In this document: in pieces, positions 31,907 to 41,869 of the stretch
How the letters are laid out: every line of letters starts with the position of its first letter
How positions within the stretch are numbered: position 1 is the stretch's first letter
Origin: Zavarzinella formosa DSM 19928
Lineage (GTDB): Bacteria > Planctomycetota > Planctomycetia > Gemmatales > Gemmataceae
Reading direction: 5' to 3'
DNA: 62,369 nt
NCBI RefSeq assembly: GCF_000255705.1
Contig: NZ_JH636441.1
Coordinates: forward strand, 496,069 to 558,437
Position numbers and translations under genes: made by a program
The notes under the pieces: model-generated
Seen by the model: the letters and a program-made list of their open reading frames with translations, nothing else
Told to the model about the DNA's origin: nothing
The model's database searches: none

Positions 31907-34264
31907 TCATTTGATGACGAGCGTCAACAATCCATCCGAAAATCCGCCGTCTCGATCAATCACCCGGCCGCGCACCTTGTATGTTCCCGGTCCTTGGAAC
32001 ACATGGGTGGCGGTGGCTGCCGTGCCTGTTTGGTCAAATACTCCATCGTTGTTCCAATCGAACGAATACCGGAACCCGGCGGCGGTGTCCCCCGGTGAAA
32101 TATCTTTCACATTCGTGAACCGGAACGTGATCGGGGTTCCGACTGTTTGCACCCCCACGGATGTGAATGTGGCCGTCGGCGGGAGATTCAAAAAGTTGAC
32201 GCGAACCGTGTAATCACGGTACCCGCCATCGCGGTCAAAGATCCGGCCCAGCACCAACACCGAACCGCTTTCGGCAAATGCGCCTTTTAAGGCGGCGGTC
32301 GCGGTCGTCACTGAACCTGCGAAAGAGGCGCCGTTGCCGATGTCAAACTTGCCATCCCCGTTCAAATCGAAACTGTACCGAAAACCGGCTTTGGTGTCGC
32401 CCACCGACGGATCGGCGGGACTCGTGAAACTGACCGAGGTTCCGATTCCTTCAAAAGCCGTTCCCAACAGCGGGGCGAACTTGGCCGTGGGGGCGACGTT
32501 GTTGATCGTCAATGTTGTGGAGGCCACCACGGGAATGTTGACCCCGTCGGACACTTGCACCCGGACATTCCAAGGAGTTCCGCGACTATCCCCGAGTCCG
32601 AGCGAGGCCATCTTGGCGGCAGTGACCACCGGGGCGGCGCCGGTGGCGTCACCGTAAATGCCGTCTCCGTTCAAGTCCCAAGAATAGGTGAGCGCATTGG
32701 CATCCGGGTCCACGGCCGTCGCCTTTGGGCTGAACGCGGCCCCTTCGTTGATCGTGTACGGCCCCCCGGCGCTGACGTTGATGGGAGTGTTATTCGGCGG
32801 CTTGGCGGCGGCGGTCGCCGGGGTGTAGATTTTCGCCACGAAACCGGCCGACGTGGCGGTCGTTTGCGTGCTGGTCCCGGCCGAGGGATCAAAGTCCACG
32901 GTTCCCGCAAATGTTCCCGCGGCGTAAACGTTCCCGGCCCCGTCGGCCCAGATACCGGTGGCGTTTGTCGTGCCGTTGCCGTTCCCGAGTGTGCGGGCCG
33001 TGCGCAATGCCCCGGTTGTGGATAGTTTCAAGATAAAAGTGTTGGTCCCCGATCCTGCGAACAGGTTGGCGACAGTGGTTCCGGGATCAAAATCCCCGGC
33101 GCCGGTGAATTGGCCGATGGTGTAGGTGTTCCCCGCCTTGTCCATCCCCAAGTCGGTCACTTTATCGTCGGCCGCGGTTCCAAACCGATCGCCAAAGAGA
33201 AGGTTGCCGGCCGAACTCAATTTCCAGACGAAACCGTCGGTGCCGCCAATGCTGGTCAGCTTGGAAACGGCCGTTCCGGGATCAAAGTCCACGGCCCCGC
33301 CGAAGTTTCCGGCCGCGTAGACGTTCCCTTGGGAATCGAGTTGCACACCGACGATGTTGTTGACCGCGCTCACCGACCCGGTGACCACGGCGGCCGATTT
33401 TGCCCAGAGGAAGTTCCCGGCCGAATTGAGTTTGACCACGGCCGGGGTCCAGAAACTGCCGCCGTTGATGTTGAATTTGGTCGTGGCGCTCGGGTCAAAG
33501 TCCGCCAAGCCGTTGAATTGCCCGCCGGCGATGACGTTCCCGGCCCCGTCGATGGCGACGGAGGTGAGGCTAATTCCCCCGGCCGATTGAATGTCTCTGG
33601 CCCACGCATAAAGGCCGGTGTTGTAGGTTTTCCAAATGAAACCCGCCCCGGCGACGTTCGTCGTCGTGAGGTTGTTGGTCACGGTCGCCGAGGGGTTGAA
33701 ATCGGCGGTTCCGAAGAACTGCCCCGTGACCACCGCGTTGCCCAACGGATCGACGGTCACGCTGCTGGCCGTGCTCTTACCGCCAACCATGTTCGCATAT
33801 ACCAACCCGCCGTTGTATCCGAGTTTCCACAAATACGCGGAACCACCCGAAGAGGCGGTCAGGTTGCCGGCCGTCGCGGCGGCCGGGTTGAAATCCACGG
33901 TCCCGTTGAATGATCCGGTGATATAGCTGTTTCCGGCTCCGTCAAAGGTGATGTCCGAAACAGTGTCGTTGCCCGTGCCGCCCAGCGTGTCGGCCCAGAG
34001 CAACTGCCCCGAGTAACCGTACTTGGCGACGAAGACATCCGTGCCGCCTTTGCTGGTCACGTTAAAAGCGGCCGTCGAACTCGGGTTCAGGTCCACCGTG
34101 CCGGTGAATGTCCCGGTGACGTAGCTGTTCCCGGCCGGGTCGGCCGCGATGCGAACAAAAGAATCGGCGGGCAAACCAGTCAGTTGCAAGGCGTAAACCA
34201 AGTCACCCGTCATTACCTCGCGGTTTTCCAAGGCAGTGACCGTCAACGATGTTGAGCGGCGCAT
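31907..34264 (-). CDS. Surface protein with SBBP-like propeller repeats and PKD-like domains
   Basis: 785 residues from ATG 34264, which has AAGGGGG upstream; an ATG at 34279 has none. The N-terminus RRSTSLTVTALENREVMTGDL holds the LExRE-type motif of planctomycete exported proteins instead of a normal signal peptide. Residues about 20-485 carry eight or so copies of a repeat with DGAGNSYITGSFNGTVDFNP (SBBP pattern). Residues about 490-785 hold three PKD-like domains, each with an Asp-rich loop such as DLNGDGIYGD, DLNGDGKFDI or DWNNDGVFD, which probably bind calcium. Cell-surface attachment or binding is the likely role. Confidence 0.8.
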   Translation of the reverse strand: MRRSTSLTVTALENREVMTGDLVYALQLTGLPADSFVRIAADPAGNSYVTGTFTGTVDLNPSSTAAFNVTSKGGTDVFVAKYGYSGQLLWADTLGGTGNDTVSDITFDGAGNSYITGSFNGTVDFNPAAATAGNLTASSGGSAYLWKLGYNGGLVYANMVGGKSTASSVTVDPLGNAVVTGQFFGTADFNPSATVTNNLTTTNVAGAGFIWKTYNTGLYAWARDIQSAGGISLTSVAIDGAGNVIAGGQFNGLADFDPSATTKFNINGGSFWTPAVVKLNSAGNFLWAKSAAVVTGSVSAVNNIVGVQLDSQGNVYAAGNFGGAVDFDPGTAVSKLTSIGGTDGFVWKLSSAGNLLFGDRFGTAADDKVTDLGMDKAGNTYTIGQFTGAGDFDPGTTVANLFAGSGTNTFILKLSTTGALRTARTLGNGNGTTNATGIWADGAGNVYAAGTFAGTVDFDPSAGTSTQTTATSAGFVAKIYTPATAAAKPPNNTPINVSAGGPYTINEGAAFSPKATAVDPDANALTYSWDLNGDGIYGDATGAAPVVTAAKMASLGLGDSRGTPWNVRVQVSDGVNIPVVASTTLTINNVAPTAKFAPLLGTAFEGIGTSVSFTSPADPSVGDTKAGFRYSFDLNGDGKFDIGNGASFAGSVTTATAALKGAFAESGSVLVLGRIFDRDGGYRDYTVRVNFLNLPPTATFTSVGVQTVGTPITFRFTNVKDISPGDTAAGFRYSFDWNNDGVFDQTGTAATATHVFQGPGTYKVRGRVIDRDGGFSDGLLTLVIK

Positions 34265-34433
34265 ACGTTCCCCCTTCATTTGGAAAGGTACTGTTGCGAG
34301 CCTTCATGAAGCGAATGGCATTTTCCCCCGCCACCCGAAACAATCCGGCCATCATGAGCGGGTGGGGGGATACCCGCGACGGCCCGGAATAGCAAGCAAA
34401 TTCCAAGGAAGTGAGAATGGGCAAAAGGGGGGA

Positions 34434-35630
34434 TTACCGCGCCCGACGAACCCGGTTGAGAAAGGGACGTTCAAAGACAAGATAGAAGAGATAAGCAGCC
34501 AGGATGACACCGGGCAGGCCCGCTCCGAACATCACGGCCATCCGTTGCTGGTCGCTCAGGTTCGCATCAATCAGGCCAAGGTTCAGCCAAGCCAGCAAAG
34601 GATCGTGGATTAGATAGAGACTGTAAGAAAACGAACCAAGCCAGCGGGCCGGTCCGCTCTCCAGTATCCGGACAATCCACGAATGGTTTTCCCCCGGCCG
34701 GCCGGATGACTGGGCACAATGGATAATCAGGCAGGCCGTCGCCGCCCCGAAGATAGAATCCAAGATCACCCGTCTCGGCACCCCCCGGCTTTCCAAAAGT
34801 CCAAACTTGCCCTCAATGGCGAAAAGCGCCGCCCCGATGACGAGGCAACCAAACATCAGGGGTATCCACCGTCGCCGTGGGGCGGTCGGCCACCGGGTGG
34901 TTTTCAATGCGGCCGCCATCCCGATGGCGAATAACCCCAAGTACCACGGACACGCCTCCAAAGCCGCCGGTTGCCGCATGACAAACCCGACCAGAAACAG
35001 GCCATAACCAACCAGAAAGGCGATCCCGACGGCGATTCCCATTCCGCACCGTCGCCACAACCACAACAAGGCCGGGAAGGCGAAATAGATTTGCCATTCG
35101 GTGGCGACGCTCCAGAGGGGAGAGTCGATCTTGAATATCCACTCTTTCCGCAGATTTTGCACAAGAAAGACATGCGAGGTAATCACGTCCGGCGTCAGGG
35201 CGGGAAGGGATGTATCCCAGTGGGTTCCCGTCGATTCCTGCCAGCGAGGCACGAGGGAGATGGCCGCCAAGACCAAGGCCAGAACCGCAAAGTACGGCGG
35301 CAAAATGCGTTTGGCCCGCCGATAGATGTACGCCACGAAGCCCCCGCGAGGCCGCCCGTCCGGGGCGGCCGCCACGGGGATCATCAGGCAGTACCCGGAT
35401 AGCACAATGAAAACCGCCACGGCATAATGCCCGAAGTTCAGGGGCCTGCGGAGTTCGACAAACCGCCCCAAACCGTCCACCCAATCGACATGTAAATGAA
35501 TGTGATGGAGGACGACATAGAGGGCGGCGGCTCCCCGCATCCCTTCGAGAAAAGCGCCGTAACGAGCCTGCGGGGGTGTCGACCCCCCGGATTGCGTTTC
35601 GGTGTGGTCGGTGTGGGCGGGTAAGTTCAT
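34434..35630 (-). CDS. Membrane acyltransferase (acyltransferase 3 family)
   Basis: 398 residues from ATG 35630, just after the stop of the Tim44-like gene (35641). About ten membrane helices. The family's first-helix motif is present as FLEGMRGAAALYVVLHHIHLH, with the histidine needed for acyl transfer, and FSYSLYLIHDPLLAWLN lies near the C-terminus. Such enzymes O-acylate glycans, lipids or antibiotics at the membrane. The acceptor here is unknown. The 10-base spacing suggests co-transcription with the upstream Tim44-like gene. Confidence 0.85.
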   Translation of the reverse strand: MNLPAHTDHTETQSGGSTPPQARYGAFLEGMRGAAALYVVLHHIHLHVDWVDGLGRFVELRRPLNFGHYAVAVFIVLSGYCLMIPVAAAPDGRPRGGFVAYIYRRAKRILPPYFAVLALVLAAISLVPRWQESTGTHWDTSLPALTPDVITSHVFLVQNLRKEWIFKIDSPLWSVATEWQIYFAFPALLWLWRRCGMGIAVGIAFLVGYGLFLVGFVMRQPAALEACPWYLGLFAIGMAAALKTTRWPTAPRRRWIPLMFGCLVIGAALFAIEGKFGLLESRGVPRRVILDSIFGAATACLIIHCAQSSGRPGENHSWIVRILESGPARWLGSFSYSLYLIHDPLLAWLNLGLIDANLSDQQRMAVMFGAGLPGVILAAYLFYLVFERPFLNRVRRAR

Positions 35631-35640
35631 ATCGCAGGGT

Positions 35641-36582
35641 TCAACCGGCATTAGTGACTTGAGAATAAATCGAGGGAGGATGCTGGCTGCGGAAATCCTC
35701 GAAACGATCCGCCGGAATAATATGCGGCCTGGCAAGAATGTCGTCGATGATCTCGGGAGAGAGGATGTCGTCGGCGCGCCAGCGTTCGCCGTCCCATTGG
35801 AAGACCCAAATTTCGCGGACCACCACCCATTCGTTTTCCTCGCCCCGAATGACCTTTTTAGTTTTTTTCAGCCGAACGTAATCACGAGATTTCACACTGA
35901 CGAGGGCGGTCACCCTCGCCGGGCCGTCATTTTCCGGTGATTCGACATGCAGGACGGTGATTTTTCGCACATCGAGATCACCGTAAATTTGCCGTTCTCC
36001 GCGTTCTCGAAGCTCGTCAAGCCGTTTCTTGGTCGCCTTGAAAAAGGCTGGTGTCAGGTTCTTTCTCAAACCCATCAGTTTTTCCTCTTCAAACGATTTT
36101 CGCATGACGATGATCGTCGCCTCCACTCGTTTGGGCAGGCGCCGGACATCAAATTGCGGATCTTCTTTGTCGAGAAATTTCATCACGGCCAGGGCGGCTT
36201 CGGCTTTCTTGACGATCTTCCAATCGGGGATGGTGTCGCCGACGGCGCGAACCGGATCGGGTTTCTTCTCTCCGCGACGTTTTCGATCCTCGCGCATTTG
36301 TTCTTCAAGGGCGATGCTTCGGCCGCGATGGAAAACACTGGTGAGAGATTTGCCGCCGTTGGCCGTCACAATGGCCATCCATAGAAGCATGAGGGCGATA
36401 AAAACAAAAGGGCCGGCCAGCAAGGCATTGGGAACCCATTGATACCGGTCTTCCGGCCGGAAGAAATTCAACGCGCCAAGCCCCAGCATGACCAGCGGGA
36501 AAAGGAGCAACATCAGCCGGCCGGCGTAGTAGGCCACCTCGGCCAGAAACTCTTGGATGTAAAGAACGAGTGATGACCACAT
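35641..36582 (-). CDS. Tim44-like domain membrane protein
   Basis: 313 residues from ATG 36582 (MWSSLVLYIQEFLAEVAYYA); a longer frame to 36714 adds an unlikely Arg/Gly-rich leader. Two membrane helices occupy about residues 20-85 (LMLLLFPLVMLGLGALNFF, LLAGPFVFIALMLLWMAI). The C-terminal half (RQIYGDLDVRKITVLHVES, ARVTALVSVKSRDYVRLKK, WVFQWDGERWRADDI) has the alpha/beta cone-like pattern of Tim44-like lipid-binding domains. Role unknown; a lipid or membrane-surface sensor is possible. The following acyltransferase begins 10 bases downstream. Confidence 0.65.
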   Translation of the reverse strand: MWSSLVLYIQEFLAEVAYYAGRLMLLLFPLVMLGLGALNFFRPEDRYQWVPNALLAGPFVFIALMLLWMAIVTANGGKSLTSVFHRGRSIALEEQMREDRKRRGEKKPDPVRAVGDTIPDWKIVKKAEAALAVMKFLDKEDPQFDVRRLPKRVEATIIVMRKSFEEEKLMGLRKNLTPAFFKATKKRLDELRERGERQIYGDLDVRKITVLHVESPENDGPARVTALVSVKSRDYVRLKKTKKVIRGEENEWVVVREIWVFQWDGERWRADDILSPEIIDDILARPHIIPADRFEDFRSQHPPSIYSQVTNAG

Positions 36583-36877
36583 GAGGGCACCCGGCAATGG
36601 TGGTTCATGGCGACGAAAAAAGCAGGCCAGACTTTCGAGCCTGACGAACCTTCCGGCGGGCTTTGGCGATTGCCTTCCACCAGTCCAACCGTCAGGCTTT
36701 CCATCCAATCGCATTCAAGATGATGGCTCTTTCAAATATTTTGTCCCGCGATTTGTTCCTCAAAGTTATCTCGCGAGTGTCACGATTAAGCAGCATCAAG
36801 ATTATTATTTGGACTGACCAAGAGGCGACTTAAAATCTCAGCGACAATTTGGAAAGCATGACCGGGAGAGCGGCAAG

Positions 36878-37930
36878 TCAGTTTGTAAGTTCGCTCACCG
36901 AACACCACAACAGCGAGTCTTTCCACCCAGCCACTTCGGTACCTCGGTCACGCCGGAAAACGAAGACGACCAAATTGCCCAACCTCTCGAACATGGTAAT
37001 GTCGGTCGCCAAACCCCGCACTTCGGAAAGAGTTGGAAAGTATTTTCCAAACGGCCCGGGTTCATGTCCCTGAATGGCAAGTTCGTCTTTGATCGTCATC
37101 GTCGTTGTGTCAATCAAAAATATCCGCCCTTCACCCGCGCGGATCAACGCGTTCTCATGATCCAGGTAACACATGAACGAATCGAATGAATTGACTTCGT
37201 CCGGCGATGACAATGGCGGGTTCAATTCCTCCATGCTCGGAAACGACAAGCGGCCGATCGAAAGATCGGACGTTATCAACACCAAGAACTCGGAGCCGTC
37301 CGATGAAAACACGGGAGAGGTGCAATCGCCAAACGTTTTCTCTTGCGCCACGGTGAAATTCGACCCTTTTCGAGTCAGCCAATAAATAACCTGTCCGTCT
37401 TGTGCCGCCGCCATCCAAAGCGAAATCAACCCAGGTCTCCCCGTGGAATGAAACGACCAAAAACAACTGCCAAAGTCATCGGTAATTGTCTCTCGTTGGA
37501 CCACGGACCAGCCTTTCGTTTCGACCAACAACACCTCGCAAGCATCATCGCCAAGGCTGGCCAAAAGCCAGAGAAAGTCTCCGTCAGGGTCGAAGTGGCA
37601 GTCGATAAAGCCTTCCAACATCCATTCGGGGGCATCCTCCGCAAGATCAGGCGATTCGATTTGAGCGACACTCGTTCCGTCAAATCTCTGAACGATCAAC
37701 GAGCCGGTCGTGTCATCCGCGAAGGCGATCAGCGGTTCGAAGGGATGCAGGGCAATTCCCCTCAGTTCCGTTGTTGGGCGGGAGTGTCGAACAGAGTTCA
37801 AATCGAGATCAATCAACGAAACATGTCCGTTGTCGGCTGAGGCTAGGATGACGGAATTTCCCAATGATCCCCGCAGAAATTCCACCCGATGTTCCAAGTC
37901 GATTTGGCCGTTCGGTTTCAGGGGTTTCAT
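36878..37930 (-). CDS. WD40/beta-propeller-like cytoplasmic protein, unassigned
   Basis: 350 residues, no signal peptide. Repeated strands such as VILASADNGHVSLIDLDLNS, LRGIALHPFEPLIAFADD, IDCHFDPDGDFLWLLASL and CTSPVFSSDGSEFLVLIT follow the WD40-like rhythm, though no clear WD dipeptide is present. It is more AT-rich than neighbouring genes, which may mean recent arrival. The 295-base gap upstream (36583-36877 lies on the other side, after its stop) shows no further gene. The glgC start is 40 bases beyond its own upstream end, so it is not obviously in an operon. Function unknown. Confidence 0.6.
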   Translation of the reverse strand: MKPLKPNGQIDLEHRVEFLRGSLGNSVILASADNGHVSLIDLDLNSVRHSRPTTELRGIALHPFEPLIAFADDTTGSLIVQRFDGTSVAQIESPDLAEDAPEWMLEGFIDCHFDPDGDFLWLLASLGDDACEVLLVETKGWSVVQRETITDDFGSCFWSFHSTGRPGLISLWMAAAQDGQVIYWLTRKGSNFTVAQEKTFGDCTSPVFSSDGSEFLVLITSDLSIGRLSFPSMEELNPPLSSPDEVNSFDSFMCYLDHENALIRAGEGRIFLIDTTTMTIKDELAIQGHEPGPFGKYFPTLSEVRGLATDITMFERLGNLVVFVFRRDRGTEVAGWKDSLLWCSVSELTN

Positions 37931-37969
37931 GCTTCACCGGTTTGACATCCATGCTTCATCAGAACCGCA

Positions 37970-39214
37970 TCATCCCCGCAAAAACGTGCTGGTCGGTTCG
38001 CCCTTGGCGATCACCACCAAACCGCTGTCGGTGACCATGAAGCCGCGACGGCGGTCCAGTTCCAGATCGTAGCCGATGCGGGTGCCTTCGGGGATGTCCA
38101 CTTCTTTGTCGATGATCGCGTTGCGAATCCGGCTGTTACGGCCGACCCGCACCCCCTCGAAGATAATCGAGTCTTCCACCACGGCGTAACTGTTCACCCG
38201 CACGTTGGGGGAGAGGATGCTGTGGCGGACGTGTCCGCCGGAGATGATGGTGCCGGGGCATACCATACTGTCGATGGCTTCCCCGCGCCGGGCCAATCCC
38301 GGCTCGCCCGGCCCGTTAAAGACGAACTTGGGGGGCGGCCCCTGCGTCAGCAACGTGCGGATCGGCCAGCTTCGGTCGTATAGGTTGAGCGTGGGGACCA
38401 CTTCGATCAGGTCCATGTTGGCCTGGTAGTAGGCTTCGAGGGTGCCGACATCCCGCCAGTAAGCCACCGCCGCCTGATTGCGGTCGCGGAAGGGGAAGGC
38501 CATCACCCGGTGGGAGGAAATCACGGACGGGATGATGTCCTTGCCGAAATCGTGGCTGGAGCCTTCGCGGTTCTGGTCGTCGATCAACAGGTCAAACAAC
38601 CATTCCGTGTTGAACACATAAATGCCCATTGATCCGAGGCACTGGTCCGTCCGTCCGGGCATCGGCTTCGCAGTGGCGGGCTTTTCAAGGAACGACTGGA
38701 TGCGGTAATTGGCGTCCACTTCCATCACGCCGAATTGATCGCTTTCGGAAATGGGAATGGGGATGCACCCCACGGTCATGTCCGCGTTGTTCTTCTTGTG
38801 GGCGGCGATCATCTCGCCGTAGTCCATCTTGTAGATGTGGTCCCCGGCGAGGATGATCGTCAGATCTTTCTTCTCGGTTTCCAGCGAATAAATGTTGTGG
38901 TAAATCGCGTCGGCCGTGCCGCGATACCACTGATCCGTCGCCCGCTGTTGCGGCGGCAGCACTTCCACATATTCGCCGAGTTCGGTGCTGAGAAACGACC
39001 ACCCCTGCCGGATGTGCCGGTCCAGGCTGCGGGCCTTGTACTGCGTGAGCAGCACCACCCGGCGAAGGCCGCTGTTGAGGCAGTTGGATAGGGCGAAGTC
39101 GATGATTCGATACAACCCGCCGAAGGGGACGGCCGGCTTGGCGCGGTGGCGGGTCAATGGATCAAGGCGGGAGCCTCGCCCCCCGGCGAGGATGATGGTC
39201 AGAACGTCTTGCAC
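37970..39214 (-). CDS. glgC: Glucose-1-phosphate adenylyltransferase (ADP-glucose pyrophosphorylase)
   Basis: 414 residues from GTG 39214, which has GAGGA six bases upstream and yields the normal family N-terminus (M)QDVLTIILAGGRGSRL; a TTG at 39226 is the alternative. It makes ADP-glucose for glycogen synthesis. Motifs: LAGGRGSRLDPLTRHRAKPA (nucleotide and activator binding), ILAGDHIYKMDYGEMI (catalytic Asp), FLEKP, and the C-terminal left-handed helix (VNSYAVVEDSIIFEGVRVG). Upstream is a UDP-sugar gene, 63 bases away on the same strand. Confidence 0.95.
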   Translation of the reverse strand: MQDVLTIILAGGRGSRLDPLTRHRAKPAVPFGGLYRIIDFALSNCLNSGLRRVVLLTQYKARSLDRHIRQGWSFLSTELGEYVEVLPPQQRATDQWYRGTADAIYHNIYSLETEKKDLTIILAGDHIYKMDYGEMIAAHKKNNADMTVGCIPIPISESDQFGVMEVDANYRIQSFLEKPATAKPMPGRTDQCLGSMGIYVFNTEWLFDLLIDDQNREGSSHDFGKDIIPSVISSHRVMAFPFRDRNQAAVAYWRDVGTLEAYYQANMDLIEVVPTLNLYDRSWPIRTLLTQGPPPKFVFNGPGEPGLARRGEAIDSMVCPGTIISGGHVRHSILSPNVRVNSYAVVEDSIIFEGVRVGRNSRIRNAIIDKEVDIPEGTRIGYDLELDRRRGFMVTDSGLVVIAKGEPTSTFLRG

Positions 39215-39277
39215 TGCATTCCTCAACAGGCACGGTCAGAAAGTTGTTGAGAGGTCAGACAACCTTTGACCGGCCGC

Positions 39278-40216
39278 TCAACTCTTGCCCAGTTTCTTTT
39301 TAAAGAACTCCATCGTCTGTCGCAAACCCGCGTCGCGGTCAATCTTCGGTTCCCATCCCAGCAGATTCTTGGCCCGTGTGATGTCCGGCTTGCGGACCTT
39401 CGGATCGTCCTGCGGAAGCGGCTTGTAAACGATATCATTGGAACGGCCGGAAAGCTTCAAAATCTCGTCCGCGAATTGTTTGATGGTGATTTCGGCCGGG
39501 TTGCCGAGGTTGACCGGCTCATGGAAATCGGTCTTCAACAGCCGGCAGATGCCTTCCACGAGGTCGGAGACATAGCAGAAACTGCGGGTCTGGGAGCCAT
39601 CGCCGTAGATGGTCAGCGGTTCGCCCCGGAGGGCCTGCCCCATGAAGTTTGGCAGCACGCGGCCGTCGTCCAGCCGCATCCGTTCGCCGTAGGTGTTGAA
39701 GATGCGGATGATGTGGGTGTTCACGCCGTGGTAGCGGCAATAGCCCATCGTCATCGCCTCGGCGAAACGCTTGGCCTCGTCGTACACGCCGCGCAGGCCG
39801 ATGGGGTTCACGTTGCCCCAATATTCTTCCTTTTGCGGGTGTTCCAGCGGGTCGCCGTACACTTCGCTGGTGCTGGCGAGCAGATAGCGGGCGTTCTTTT
39901 CCTTGGCAATCCCGAGGGTGACGTGTGTGCCGAGCGAGCCGACCTTCAGCGTTTGGATCGGATAGTTCAGATAATCAACCGGGCTGGCCGGGCTGGCGAA
40001 GTGCAACACGTTGTCGATGGGGCCGGAAACCTGCAACGGTTGCGAGATATCGTGACCAATGAAGGAGAACTTCGGGTTCTGCCGAAGAAGGTCGAGGTTC
40101 TCCAGGCTTCCGGTGATGAAGTTATCAACCGCGATGACTTCGTGCCCGTCCTTCAAGAACCGTTCGCACAAATGCGAGCCAATGAACCCCGCCCCGCCGC
40201 TGATTAACGTTCGCAC
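39278..40216 (-). CDS. UDP-glucuronate decarboxylase (UDP-xylose synthase), SDR family
   Basis: 312 residues from GTG 40216: AGGGG lies 7 bases upstream and the protein then starts at the NAD-binding loop, (M)[20 protein letters not shown], as in relatives; an ATG at 40288 adds 24 unconserved residues. The YxxxK catalytic pair is in [12 protein letters not shown], and [38 protein letters not shown] and [11 protein letters not shown] are hallmark blocks of UDP-xylose synthases. It converts UDP-glucuronate to UDP-xylose. With glgC it forms a sugar-nucleotide pair. Confidence 0.9.
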   Translation of the reverse strand: MRTLISGGAGFIGSHLCERFLKDGHEVIAVDNFITGSLENLDLLRQNPKFSFIGHDISQPLQVSGPIDNVLHFASPASPVDYLNYPIQTLKVGSLGTHVTLGIAKEKNARYLLASTSEVYGDPLEHPQKEEYWGNVNPIGLRGVYDEAKRFAEAMTMGYCRYHGVNTHIIRIFNTYGERMRLDDGRVLPNFMGQALRGEPLTIYGDGSQTRSFCYVSDLVEGICRLLKTDFHEPVNLGNPAEITIKQFADEILKLSGRSNDIVYKPLPQDDPKVRKPDITRAKNLLGWEPKIDRDAGLRQTMEFFKKKLGKS

Positions 40217-40307
40217 ACAATTCCCCTGTTTTGGCGATGAGCCGAAATAAGTAAGATGCCGGTCGGTCGAGTTTCGCTCATGGCTCACAGCCTGTCTTAC
40301 GACCCTT

Positions 40308-41516
40308 TTACTTTCCCGGCAGCGATATCGCGATGAGTTCCTTGTCGTCCCGCACGAACAGAACCCCGTTGGCGAGCGCGGGATGCGCCCACGTCGGCCC
40401 GCACACGGGGGACGTGCACACCTCTTCGTATTCCTTGGCGTTCGGCTTCAGCAGGGTCAACTGGCCGTTGTCCGCGTGCATCAGCAGATTGCCGTCGGCC
40501 ATTTTCAGCAGGGCCGCGTGATACTTGCCGACCTTTGTCTTGTTCCACACTTCTTTGCCGGTGGCCGTCTCCACGCACCGAAGGGTGACCGACGGATTGG
40601 CGATGCTCCCGGTCACGACGTACAGGTGTTCCTTGCTCACCGGCACGGGCGTGGAGAAATAGCAGGTGAGCTTCGGATTCTTCCAAGCTTGCTCGACCTT
40701 CGATTCCGCCGAACCCTTTTCCACCTTGATGCCGATGGACCCGGCCGTCACGGACCCGGCGACATACAGATCGCCCGACTTGATCGGGGTGGTCGAGCTT
40801 TCGTTCAGCGCGTCCATGAAGGGAACCTTCCACTTTACCTTCCCGTCCAGGGAAATACCGACGAGATTGGCCCCGGTGAGGGCGACGATTTCGCCGTCGA
40901 TAAACACGGGGGCCGCATAGCTGGCGGCATCTTCCCCGGCTGTCCACGCTTCCTTCCCCGTGAGGCGGTCATAGGCTTTCACGCCCTTGCTGGTTTTCCC
41001 GCCCCCTTGCACGATCACCAATTTGTCCGTGACCAGCGGCGAAGCTGATAGGCCGAAGAACAAGTTGTCCTTCTTCGCGTCCTTGAGGGTTTCGATCTTC
41101 CAAACCGGCTTGCCGTCCGCGGCCTCCCAACAGGCAAGAGTACCGGTGTTGCCGAAAGTGTACACCTTGCCATCCGCGACTACCGGCGTGGCGCGGGGGC
41201 CTTCGCCGAACTTCGGGGCGAACGGGAATTTCTCGTAAACTTGCGCCCACTTCATGTCGCCGGTCTTCACGTCGAAGGCTTGGATCTTCTCCATGTCCTT
41301 TCCGGCCACCTTGGTGTGCAGGAAGACTAGGTTGCCGACGACGACTGGGGAACTATTCCCCTCGCCGACTTTGACCTTCCAAAGCGGCTTGAGCGGTTCC
41401 TTCCACGGGGTGACCGATTCGGTGGAAACGCCATCGCGGTTCGGCCCAAGCCATTGCGGCCAATCCCCGGCCACAGCCACGGAAGCGCCAAGCAGCAACA
41501 CCAAGAGGGGCTTCAT
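40308..41516 (-). CDS. Secreted PQQ-like beta-propeller protein
   Basis: 402 residues. Signal peptide [17 protein letters not shown], then [17 protein letters not shown], the same opener as the propellers at 4171-6615 and 7993-9300. Blades: [57 protein letters not shown]. It is the most compact of the four propellers, with no accessory domain. It is separated from the UDP-xylose synthase gene by 91 bases and from the plus-strand hydrolase by the TTTAGGG repeat region. Ligand unknown. Confidence 0.85.
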   Translation of the reverse strand: MKPLLVLLLGASVAVAGDWPQWLGPNRDGVSTESVTPWKEPLKPLWKVKVGEGNSSPVVVGNLVFLHTKVAGKDMEKIQAFDVKTGDMKWAQVYEKFPFAPKFGEGPRATPVVADGKVYTFGNTGTLACWEAADGKPVWKIETLKDAKKDNLFFGLSASPLVTDKLVIVQGGGKTSKGVKAYDRLTGKEAWTAGEDAASYAAPVFIDGEIVALTGANLVGISLDGKVKWKVPFMDALNESSTTPIKSGDLYVAGSVTAGSIGIKVEKGSAESKVEQAWKNPKLTCYFSTPVPVSKEHLYVVTGSIANPSVTLRCVETATGKEVWNKTKVGKYHAALLKMADGNLLMHADNGQLTLLKPNAKEYEEVCTSPVCGPTWAHPALANGVLFVRDDKELIAISLPGK

Positions 41517-41570
41517 GCGAAAATCTCCAAGAGACGGGACGTATCGCTTTAGGAAGATTGTAGTCAGGAG

Positions 41571-41810
41571 ATAGGGTTTAGGGTTTAGGGTTTAGGGTTT
41601 AGAAAATAAGCGTTTGGACGTGTCATTCTCGTTAGATAGGGTTTGGAGTTTAGGGTTTAGGATTTAGAAAACAAGCATTTGAGCGTGTCATTCTCGTTTT
41701 GCCATAATCCCAAACCTTAACTCCAAACCCCAAACCCAAGCCCTGTCTGCCAAACCCTAAACCCTAAACCCTAAACCCTATCTCCCAAACCCTAAACCCT
41801 AAACCCTAAC
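41571..41810. repeat. TTTAGGG/CCCTAAA arrays flanking a 65-base tandem duplication
   Basis: Left: four AGGGTTT heptamers (41573-41600). Then a 65-base unit occurs twice head-to-tail (41571-41635 and 41636-41700), each made of degenerate heptamers followed by a shared TTTAGAAAA...CGTGTCATTCTCGTT block. Right, in inverted orientation: CCCTAAA three times (41755-41775), a break, then CCCTAAA twice and CCCTAAC (41790-41810), preceded by degenerate copies. The unit equals the plant telomere repeat. The element fills the 353-base gap between divergent genes (starts 41516 and 41870). Confidence 0.9.
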
Positions 41811-41869
41811 CACTCCACAGGCAGAAGCATACCCTACCCGCATCGCCCAGCCAACGAGAGGTTGTCATC

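Noticed and set aside
41571-41810. True telomere or linear-chromosome end
   Set aside because: The TTTAGGG units are few, occur in both orientations, and lie between two intact divergent genes in the middle of continuous sequence.
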